The notes under the pieces are model-generated. The model worked only from the letters and a program-made list of their open reading frames with translations, made no database searches and was not told where the DNA came from. The position numbers were made by a program, and so were the translations under genes. A DNA stretch of 64,000 nucleotides from Epithemia pelagica. Lineage: Eukaryota > Bacillariophyta > Bacillariophyceae > Surirellales > Surirellaceae. The first letter of the stretch is position 1. The number at the start of each line of letters is the position of its first letter. Below are positions 18,792 through 28,020 of this stretch, one piece after another. The stretch lies in the NCBI GenBank assembly GCA_946965045.2, contig OX337240.1, positions 1,054,001-1,118,000 of the forward strand. Direction: 5' to 3'.

Positions 18792-21090
18792 GAACGAACG
18801 CGACTATTAGAGGTTCATGTTGGCCTTTCGACCACAAACAGCAATCAACCGGTATTGTAAAAACAATATCAGCAATTTTCCCGAGCTTCTTGCGCCATCG
18901 ATTCGACATCAGCGCAGGACAAACAAAAATGTGGGAGTTATCGGGTCGGATATGATGTGAGTTGCACATCAAATCAACAGCGACGTCTGCTATAGCCGGT
19001 GGTGGGTTCCACACATAACAACCTCGTTCGAAGGCCTCATCGTACCACTGCTGGGGAGTCAATTTCTTCCATTGCATCCCAGCCGTGTACTGAAGCAACC
19101 AGTCGACGGCTCCTGGGAATCGTTCTTCTGAATTTAAGTGCAGTGGGACATGGAAAAGCATTGAATCGCCCGCCATGACTCCCGTTAGTAAATCTCCCCG
19201 CGACAGACCATCGGTCCCTTGGTCAATCATGCGAGTGCCAGCCACCCAAACTACCCTGAGGAAAACGTTTCCGTTCATCTCGAGCTTGCGAGCCCGCAGT
19301 ACTAGCTCAAACAACAATCTTGATGTGGACGTTCCTCGATAAAAGGCAGACTCGGAGGTAGCGTTGTCGGTGAAGAGAAAAACCTCGGTGCCAAGCAACA
19401 ATCTACCACTTGTGACTTATGATTCCAAGCGGAGAATCAGGTTGTACAACTCTCTGAAGTTGGACGACCTGGCTCCGTACTCGCGAGTCCATAGACCATG
19501 TTCCGTGTCTACCTCGTTTCCACCGTAGACCCACAACGATGAGCCGAAACCTTTGCCTGAGGCATCTCCAAAGACGATGACCACCTGCGAACCTGTTCGT
19601 GGTCGAGCCAACAATTGCGGAGGCGTGTCACCTGACGTGAGGTCCTCCAAGGCCTTTACATCATCGTTGAATCGTTTTGCCTTCTTTACTCGAAGTGGGG
19701 CGGGACCTTGAGCAAGAGTCCTTTTCTCATCATCGGCCATCACCGCATCTCGCTCCTTTGGAGACAAACGCCAGCCCTCCTCGTTGCGATCCGGTCTCCA
19801 AGACTCCAAGGTCAAATGTATGCCTTTTAAGTACGGCACCATGCTTTGGTAAGTCAATGAGACATACACTAAGAAACCCCGTATACGCTCTAATTCCTTA
19901 CGGTCGATTTCCTCCTCTTCTGCTGCCCATTCAACCAATCTTTGGACATGATTCCTGGTCTTCTTCCATCTTTCCATCGATACTGTTTTATACACTGCGT
20001 CCCCCGTGGTTTCGACAACTGCGCCGGCCCATGCTCCTGGTGTTTGACTTGGCGGCCGACGTTTTCGTGCAGCGTCTTGAAGACCAAAGTATGCAGCGCC
20101 CTTGGCCATTGCACTAGCGGCCAACCGTGCTTCTTCTTTTGAAGGAGCAGTTCCACGAAGATCATCGACGTAAGTATGAATATCGACCGCGATTTTTCCA
20201 TCTTCTCGTATCTTACATATCCATGGTCTTGCTGGATCATAGTCCTGGCTTCCCGGCAGGTTGAGCTCCACTTTCGCCCACCGAAAAATATTTTTCTTAT
20301 CAAGTCGGCAACCAAAGGTTACTCTTTTGACTCGTTGTGAACACTGGGTCGTCTGATAAGGGGATACCGTAATGCCCATGGCGCAGCGTACCCATGCTTC
20401 CCATTTCTTCTTCTTACCCAATTCCTTGCTTGTTTCTTCTTCAAACAATGCTGTCAAGTCGACCCCTGTGTATTTCCTTATTTCTGGATGAATCCAGAAA
20501 TTTAGGAACATTTCACCAAAATCGCTATCGGCCGACCACGTTGTCACATCAACCGATCTGAGCATTGAATCCACAGTGGCCAAACTGAACCAAGGAGCGT
20601 GTAGTGATGCGTTGAGACCACTCTTCGTTCCATCATATACCATACGTATATCAGTTGGGCCCTTGGGGACTGAGAAGAAGCTAGTAAGAGAAAGGATCCC
20701 GGCCTGTGGAGCGATGTACCCTCGATTTCTAACCTTGCTGATCTTCTTCTTCTCTAATGCTCGACTTGTCTCGTCCGGATTGTTTCTTTGTGGAATCCTG
20801 TACCTAGGTGGCGGCCCAATCCACATGGGTTTGACTCCATCTCTCATTTCAACGTGCCATACTCGATCGGGCATCCTCCAAAAGAACGGAGAGGAGCCCA
20901 AGTCCCAATCCCACCATGAGGCTCGAGACACATGTTGCATTGCGCTAATTCCGGCGTCAAGCGATACCTTTTGTTCCCTATCACTCAACTGCTTCTTGTG
21001 AAGTCTCCACCAGGTCCAAAAATCGTTCGAGACCTTGCGCTTCCAATATTTCAACGCCCCGTCACGAATCAAACTCAACGCTTTGATCAT
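18643..21090 (-). pseudogene. Reverse transcriptase / RNase H of the DIRS-like element, with one in-frame stop
   Basis: One continuous reading frame from 21090 to 18643, interrupted only by a TAA at 19419-19417. The RT domain has FFSVPKGPTDIRMVYDGT, then SADSDFGEMFLNF (first catalytic Asp) and IHTYVDDLRG (YVDD box). RNase H follows, with catalytic-type residues in VVIVFGDASGKGFG (Asp) and SSNFRELYNLI (Glu) before the stop, and LLGTEVFLFTDNATSESAF (Asp) after it. The stop thus falls in the middle of the RNase H fold (RLES-stop-VTSGRLLLG). The segment after it continues to 18643 as a 252-residue open stretch. This nonsense mutation makes the copy non-autonomous unless it is read through. Confidence 0.85.
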
Positions 21091-22370
21091 TGACTGGTTT
21101 CCGCGAATGTTTGTACTCCGTAACGAGACAGAATTCTGTCATTCCAAAGATGGTACGGAATTTCCGCGTCATCCGCCTTTGTGGCCTTCAAGTTTCGATC
21201 CTCGTCCTTGAGCTCGTCTGACATTTCAACAATCAACGAAGGGTCCATGTCGTCAAGAGTGGACGGCTCATCACACTCCTTCATTCCTGGTTTATCCCTG
21301 TCGTCGGTTGATGAAACCGACTCTTCTCTGTCCGATCCATTCCGGCCGCGTGATCGTGGAAGCGACAAAAATCGACGAATTAGATGAACAACCTGTACTC
21401 TTGCTTTGAAGGGTGGCCCCACTTGTTCCAACCATCGTGACAAATCGTCTTCTGCCGCGTGTTTGCTCATTATCGCGGGGAAATCTAGCGCCAGCGACAG
21501 CTCTCGGACTCCCAAGCGACGAGAGACCAACCCAGTTGGAGAGAACACACTTGGCAGGACATGAACGGCCGTCTTGTCCCTTTTCCAGTCCATTTTCCGA
21601 TTCATCAACGACGTTACCTCGTTGTCCACGGCTTTGACCCGACCGTGTAGTGTGTGGTCTATGATTCCACGAACACTTGTGAATCTCAGACCTGACTCAA
21701 TAGCTCCGTCCCACCAGTTGTCAAAAGATGTTCCCTCTTGTTCCCCTGGCGCAGGTTTGGAGGCAATATACACCCAGTCAATTCGCGTGGTGACACCACC
21801 CAACAAGCCATGATCCATTCTCATACGGGTGGTACTCCAGCCCTGGTCCGTCGGAGGTCCTGCTGTGGGACGGCTCTTCCACCATACAACAATTTGTAAA
21901 CTTGGTATGTCCCAGACCGGATGTTGAGGTCCTGGCGACATGGCATCGAAGAATACCATGTTTGTCGCTGGATAGCGATATCGTCCGTCTGAATCGTCGA
22001 TCGTCGCCTGCTCTTCATCGATAGCCATTTGCGAGCAACTTCTCTTCCTTCCTCCCCATTTTTTCGTCCTTGGCTTCGCCAGTAAAAGCGTTATCCATTC
22101 TTGGTGTATCACCGAATCGCATTTTTGCGAGCCTTGCAATCGATCAATCCAAATGACGGGGCCAAGGAGCGATGTCGTCCAAAACCAAAAGGGGATCTCC
22201 CTACACACCAAACCGACGGTGAAATTGCTTGCCCCTACAGGCAGTTGTGTTCGTTTGCTTTCCAAGACACCGTCTTCTGTAGGATTCGAGTCAGAACAAA
22301 GTCTCTTCGCTAGCTTAAACTCCTCGCTAACCGTAGCCCTCGCTGATATTTCTTTTGTTCTCTGCTCCAT
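21087..22370 (-). CDS. ORF2 of the DIRS-like element (N-terminal part of the RT polyprotein)
   Basis: 427 residues from ATG 22370. The function is not recognised at domain level. It contains a Trp-rich middle part and a segment (GVRELSLALDFPAIMSKH) resembling the region N-terminal to RT in diatom elements, then an acidic C-terminus. Its TGA overlaps the RT ATG as ATGA (21090-21087). Protein continuity across the junction (YGVQTFAETSQ | MIKALSLIRDG) suggests that ORF2 and RT were one polyprotein that lost a single A. Termination-reinitiation at ATGA or -1 frameshifting are alternatives. Confidence 0.65.
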   Translation of the reverse strand: MEQRTKEISARATVSEEFKLAKRLCSDSNPTEDGVLESKRTQLPVGASNFTVGLVCREIPFWFWTTSLLGPVIWIDRLQGSQKCDSVIHQEWITLLLAKPRTKKWGGRKRSCSQMAIDEEQATIDDSDGRYRYPATNMVFFDAMSPGPQHPVWDIPSLQIVVWWKSRPTAGPPTDQGWSTTRMRMDHGLLGGVTTRIDWVYIASKPAPGEQEGTSFDNWWDGAIESGLRFTSVRGIIDHTLHGRVKAVDNEVTSLMNRKMDWKRDKTAVHVLPSVFSPTGLVSRRLGVRELSLALDFPAIMSKHAAEDDLSRWLEQVGPPFKARVQVVHLIRRFLSLPRSRGRNGSDREESVSSTDDRDKPGMKECDEPSTLDDMDPSLIVEMSDELKDEDRNLKATKADDAEIPYHLWNDRILSRYGVQTFAETSQ

Positions 22371-22427
22371 CTTGTCGTCTTCATAAAACTTTCGTTTGCA
22401 TCTTGGGTTGAGATCCCCTTGACTCTG

Positions 22428-24667
22428 TCATTTTTTGGATTCTCCGTTGGTACTTCCCTTGTTCCCACCTCCCGATCCTTTCTTGTTTGCCAAGGCAACC
22501 ACTTGATTTACCGAGCGAGAGATCTTGTCCAACTTCTCATCGAAAGAGACTCGCACCTCATCAAACTTGGAGCGGGGAGTGGAAAACCGAATGAGATGTT
22601 CGTGGAGAATCAATGCAATCCTCGGGTGACCGCTGAAGTCGTGAGCTCTGTACTCACGCATTGTCTCATGCGCTTTCAACGTTCCCCAGAGCATTCCTCC
22701 CGGCGTATTGGAAGCTCTACCCGGGGCGCGTGCGTCACGCAGACTTTTAAATACTGCACGGACACAGTGGGATATGAGGATCCACACTTCGTGTTCCGTT
22801 GCATCGCTTTCTTCCTTAATTTCTCTGTGGTACCGAACCATCCAGTGGCACAGTTCATCCCAGAACGTCTTGCTCAAGAGCAACAGTTCTCGGGCCACAC
22901 TGGATGGTTCGGACCCGAACGCAAACAAGTCTTCAATGGCTTGTTCCAAGGTCTTGCGTCCATCTTTTACGTAATCCAACACTCTCTGATGGATCCCTTC
23001 TCGGCCCGACGGAGGATGGAAATCGATGAACTTTGGAACCCCGCCAGGGCTCTGGAATTGATTGTCATCGAAGAATCATTGCCCTTCCCCAGGAGAGGGG
23101 GAACTTCTAAGTTGAAAGAAGCAATATAGGCGGTGTCGTAAGGGGTCTTGTCCTTTACCCGAGCAGTGGTCGCTCTCTGGTTGGCAGCTTGTCCCTCGTC
23201 CAGACTCGCATCCGAAGTCGCGAGCGAAAGTAACGAGACAGCATCAACGAACACATACGGGTCACCGACCGCCGAATGCAGAACGAGCCAAGTGTCGCAC
23301 GACTTTCGAGAGGCGAACACGATTGATCCAACAACGATTGCATCGGACTCCGATTGCTCTTGTAAATCTTTCACATCAGCTTTAAGTTTCGCAATTTCTT
23401 CTTTCAACGCGGTGATTACCGAGCCTCCAGGTGATGGAGCTGCAGTTCCAGTGGGAGCGGTCGCCAAGGACGGTGGTGCTATTCCCCAAGCGAACATTGA
23501 CGACGAGGAGGTCTGACTCGTTGTTGATAGACCCGAGTTTCGTCCTGACTCCAACACTTCAACTCGACGCTTCAGATCTCGCAATTCTCCATCCCATTTA
23601 CCGCCTGGATCCGCAGTCGTCAGCGAAGAACGTGCAAGAAGCTGCATCGTCGGTTCAACAAAGCGACTTCGAAAGTCTCCCGAAGTCATGAACCTTTCAA
23701 TTTGTTCCGTCACGATCTTTTCCACATTTGTTTTTAAGTTGGCTAAATGACCCTCCATGGACGTAATCCGAGTCATCACTTCGGGAGAAAGAGAGACACT
23801 TGGAGCTTGTTTCGTCTCTTCCAACAATGTGGCTAGCGTGTGTGTCGACGCTGTCAACTGGTCGATTAAACCAAAAGCGGACAACGTTCCAAACGAGGTT
23901 GGGCGCTCGCCTAACAGCTCATGCAGCACTGAGAGCTTCATATGGACCGAGTCCAATTGCTCGTCGTGCTTCCCTCGGAAACTTTGCCGGATCATCTTTT
24001 CCTCCTCCACAGCAGACTTGAGCGCCGCTACATTCGAAAGTAGGTCGCGCCAAGCCCCTTGAGTAAGCGTTCGAAACGCCGGAGTTGGCTGATTTCCCAA
24101 GTCCTCTGGGACATCAATGAATGCAACTGCTGAAGCCGCCTTTTCCATCTTCACGGCCGCAAGAGCCTCAGCTATGAAAGAATCATCCGTAGATCTCGAA
24201 GCTGCATCGGGGCCTTGCTTGGTGTCCTCGACGGGAGGTGGCAAACGCACCTTCTTTCTTGCCGGTGTGTAAACAAAGTTGATGTCCGTCTTAGTATCTT
24301 GAAGAACATGGGCCACCATATTGCCATCCACCGTACCATTTCCCGACGTCATAGCCGATTCCTTCAATGCGGAGAAGGTGGCTTGCCAGCTTTCCAGACT
24401 GCCCGGACTTGTTTCAAGTTCAGACCATTCCGCTTCTCGAATAAGCGAACTCGGAAGTGTAGGAGAAGCAAAGATTGTAGGGTTCTCATCACCATCGGAA
24501 CCACTAGCACCCCGAATAAAAACGCATTGGGACTCGTCGCCCGCGATGCTGGCCCAATCAACTTTCTTGGATGTATGGGAAGCAATCGAACAGTCACGGC
24601 GCAAGCAGACGCGCTGACCCGACCCGATAACTCCACGACAAAGTCCCAAAAACACGGACTCTTCCAT
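22428..24667 (-). pseudogene. gag-like ORF of the DIRS-like element, one frame break
   Basis: Starts at ATG 24667. The first frame runs ~540 residues (low-complexity N-terminus, then a coiled-coil/heptad region about 190-480, ...SMTINSRALAG), then reads into a stop at 22967. The conserved-looking continuation is in the -1 frame: VPKFIDFHPPSG...HQRVLDYVKDGRKTLEQAIED, ending at 22428 in a Gly/Lys-rich tail that could bind nucleic acid. The switch falls at a run of four G (minus strand, plus-strand C run at 23039-23042). Adding one G restores A-G-V-P-K-F-I. This is either a one-base loss, an assembly error, or a -1 frameshift site. It acts as the capsid or RNA-packaging protein by position. Confidence 0.75.
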
Positions 24668-26223
24668 CCGCAGGATACCGTAGAGAGGGCCCGAACGGAG
24701 GGCCCCCCCCCCCCCCCCCGGTCACAAGAACAGAAACAGACTCACCTGACGACCCCACAGAGGGCGAGGATTCCGAAGTCCCAGCCCAATCATACATCAC
24801 GAAAGGCGCAAACCCGAAGGGAGCGACACAAACACAACGAGAGAGTGGTTGGCTATGGCAGTCAGGGAGTGAAAAAGAGAACGAAAAGAGAACCGCCAAC
24901 AGGATCAATGGGTGATCAGATCCGTGAAACTGCCGCTGTTATCTCTTTCCATTAACTTATGATCAAACTTCATCATTTGCATGTTGGTTGGGATACGATA
25001 CTCTGTACTGACGTGTAGTTCCCACGACAGTCCCAACCAACAATGACTCATTCCTTGAACTCGTATCCGTGATGACGTCAACTTCTCTTCTGCGTTCGTC
25101 CGTCGGTCCCTTCTTGACCTGATGGGTGCGGTGCGGGGCAATTTTATTAGCAGTCATCCGTAGTCCCTACCAAATATATTATGTACGACACTTCTCTACG
25201 AGTACTCGTACTCGTACTCGTAGCGAGATACTAGTAGACGGATGGGACCAACGACGCCGGAGTTATACGAGCTCGTAGGAGCTTCTTATTTTCTATCTAC
25301 GTGATGTTGGTAGGGAGATTCTAGTACGACTACAGATCGACCCCGGAAAGAGCGAGGGCGAGAAGCGGGGGAGCGTACTCAATTCGCCCAGTGCATAGTG
25401 TGCATAGCTCTAGCTAGAGGCACTTATTCCTCTTTAGGGATAGTATGGGATCTATCGCTGATAGGCGGACTACCGTAGGTTGGCTGTTCTGCATTCCATA
25501 TCAATAGCACATACTTCCACAGGCAAGTGAGCAGGGCAAAAGCGAAGGGTACCATTATGATCTTTCAAACCGGCGAATAAGCTTTTTCAAAAACGCGCTG
25601 GTTTTAGGACGGCTATGATACCAAGTTTGGGAAGCAGTTTGTTGACCAGCTGCCGATGTACACCGGGATAAACGAAAAATCTTAAGTGTCCCGACGGTAG
25701 GACAAGTGAAGTTGCAGCAGTAGCAGCTTTTTCGAATTGACTGTTCATGCTTCTGAACAAATCCAGAGTTACTTGACGTGAGTCGTTGATGATATGTGCT
25801 TTCTTTTTCTTTCTTTTTCATCCGCTCAGTTATGCTGTCTTTCGGCCCAGACTATGCTCTTACCTGTAGCGTATGAGCTTGAACAAAGTGTCAATATGGA
25901 ATGGGCGTGCCCACGACGGCCTTTTCCAGAGAGCAAAACGTTGAAGGTGTAGTTGAGCACGGCATCTTCTTAACTCAGGATAAATCCTCGAGATATTTTC
26001 TCATCCCTACTTTTGTTTCATTTGTATACAAGTTAGAAGTTCTTGATGAAACCTTTGGGGAACACAACTGGTATCTCGTTGGAATGAAGACATGCCTCGT
26101 TTCGTTGGATTATGTCCACCTGTGCCTTGCCTCCATGCCTGAGAGTTGATGTTGTGGTCATTCTTATTGGGTGCAGTGGAAAGACTGTATTTTGTTTACC
26201 AGAGAAGGTAATAACTCTGCCTT
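24668..26223. other. Element leader region and intergenic sequence
   Basis: The stretch just above the gag start (minus-strand 5' leader) carries a run of 17 C on the plus strand (24703-24719), that is G17 in the element's sense. Beyond ~25.15 kb the sequence has short CGAGTACTCGTACTCGT-type repeats (25197-25225) and several TAG/CTAG-rich segments. Small frames to 26.2 kb show no domain. Downstream end of the 7TM receptor gene at 26224. Confidence 0.5.
24703..24719. repeat. Homopolymer C17 (G17 on the element's sense strand)
   Basis: Seventeen consecutive C on the plus strand, about 35 bases upstream of the gag start of the minus-strand retroelement. Such a run is prone to length error in sequencing and could form a G-quadruplex only in combination with other G tracts. 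A GC-rich GGGCCC flank is adjacent. Confidence 0.9.
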
Positions 26224-27553
26224 TCAGGCTCCTGGTCTTGTCAATTCAACAGGAGACTGGCCACTACTACTGTCACGAGGGAAGGCACTTGTGTGTGGGT
26301 TGCTGATGGTGGGATACCACACGGCATGCCAGAGGGCCGCCAAAGGACTGAGTTGTCCTTGCGGCAATTGTAGAGCCGACGACAGTACTGGCTTTCGTAC
26401 TTGTACGTACCGCGGACTGATAAAAATCAAAAAGTTGAAAAATCCATAAATGGGAGCAGCGGCACGGGAGAGCATGGTCATCCAGAGGAGATCCCCAAAT
26501 GCACGGTCACCCTCGCCTCGAATGACAAGAATGCTATAAATCGTCAACCAAATGGTGGAATTGATGTAATTGAAGCCATACAAAAAGCACTGCAGCAACA
26601 CTCGATGTGTTTGTGCAGTATGTCGGTCCACATCGCTTTGAAATTGTCGTCTTGTCGAAGAGTTCTGCTCTTCCTGGCTACTGATTCGTCCAAGCCAACC
26701 TCTCGGAGAGAAAGACATGGGGGAAAATTGTTCACTTGGTCTACTCTCCTGTTGTTCAGGAGGCTCTGAAACCAAAGTGTCAGTCGATGGTTCAGGGTTC
26801 ATAAATGTGCGAGTGTTGTTATTCAAGAATCGGATGTGCTGTCGGTGGTGTTGCCATACAGTCCACATGACAGTGGCGAGGCAAAGGACCAAAATAACGA
26901 TAAGAACAATGCCTGGAATGAGGTTCATACCGAAATTGTATTTACTGGCGCGGTCAGGCCCACGGGTACAAGGAGGGTTCTCTTCACAATCGTAGGGATA
27001 GGAAACCAAGATGCAAGTATTCACGAGAGGCATCGGCTGATATACATCGACAATCACACCCAGAATGGCAAACCCCACAAAGATTGACAAAACGACCGCG
27101 TGCATGACCGGCTCAAACAAACGAGCCAACGTTCGTTCCTTGATGTTATACCGGATTACCAAGACGTAGTAGATTGATAAACAAACTGCATAGTAGAATT
27201 CTCCAATTCCAGGTTGAAAAAGAGCTCCTTGAAATGTACACGTGGTCCAATTGCCACGAGCATTTCGAATATTGTATGATTCCAATGTTTCATCACCATC
27301 ACGAGGGACCGGCAGAGGGCCCAGTAGATAAAAGATGGAGAGCAAAACATCGCAGATGGAGATGCAAGCCAGTATTCGATGATAAACGATAAACAGTGGT
27401 CGCCCTGGTCGACGAAGAGGATGCCATTGTGCCGGCCGAGTGACTCACACGAGCCACCGATACGAGGGTCAAGCTGGAACCCCCAAAGCTCAGTAGTGAT
27501 GCTGTTTTCGGAAGCCATCGTAATAGATTTCCTTGTGTTGTTGATAGGGACAT
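26224..27553 (-). CDS. 7TM receptor-like protein C (two exons)
   Basis: Built as exon 1 27553-27451, intron 27450-27405 (46 nt, GTGTGAG...CCAG), exon 2 27404-26224, giving 427 residues. The join restores a continuous protein (LVSVAR | RPLFIVYHRILACISICDVLLSIFYLLGP). Seven hydrophobic segments are visible: SLLSFGGSSLTLVSVA; the YHRILACISICDVLLSIFYLL region; IGEFYYAVCLSIYYVLVI; VMHAVVLSIFVGFAILGVIV; GMNLIPGIVLIVILVLCLAT; VLLQCFLYGFNYINSTIWLT; LSRAAAPIYGFFNFLIFI. A Cys-rich second extracellular loop (CILVSYPYDCEENPPC) and a hydrophilic third loop with Ser/Gln clusters are present. The layout resembles cAMP-receptor-like/family-1-like stramenopile GPCRs and is unrelated in sequence to receptors A and B. 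The start Met is the first in frame but not certain. Confidence 0.75.
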
Positions 27554-28020
27554 TGGACATTCTGATTGATAGAAAAGTGATGTGGCCTTTGTCAACGAAC
27601 AACGAACAAAAAGAACAAGGGAATGTGCTACCCGCCTCCAATGGTGCTAGCCACTCCAGGCTTTTTGACCTATTCTACATGGGAAGATGACAAACTTTTC
27701 AACGGAAGAACAGGATGTTTTCTACACAGACTCTTGAGATCATATGTAATGCATGTAATAACTACTACTACGACGCATCGGAATGAATAGAGAGAGGCGG
27801 AGGGAGACATTAATAGAAGTGTGAATGACGTTTGACGTAACTATGATAATATGTATGTGGAGGAGGATTTTACATTAATGACGCAGGCGACGGGGAGCAT
27901 TACACAGGGCGGATGGTTGACCGAATACATTAAACCAAAATTGAAGAGGGTCAAACAAAGTCATCAGCCACCAGAGGCAAAATATTCTTGAAACAGAAGT
28001 GTTCGTCTTTCCTTAGTAGC
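27554..28020. other. Intergenic, ~470 bases
   Basis: Separates receptor C (its promoter should lie here) from the 3' end of receptor B. No other feature was recognised. Confidence 0.5.

Larger units (their letters stand above)
17229..24667 (-). mobile_element. DIRS-order (tyrosine recombinase) retrotransposon, damaged copy
   Basis: Coding span of a minus-strand element in the order gag - ORF2/RT - RNase H - tyrosine recombinase. It has no DDE integrase and no protease was recognised. The recombinase frame overlaps the end of the RT/RNase H frame by about 150 bases, as is usual in DIRS elements. The copy is interrupted three times: a -1 frame break in gag near 23040, a -1 break at 21087-21090, and an in-frame TAA at 19417-19419. 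Outer limits (inverted terminal repeats or split direct repeats) were searched for by eye between 16.7-17.2 and 24.7-25.5 kb and not found, so the true ends lie somewhat outside this span. Confidence 0.85.

Noticed and set aside
24215-24955. 246-codon plus-strand frame across the gag start
   Set aside because: Antisense to gag and its leader; low-complexity and Lys/Arg/Thr-rich without domain.
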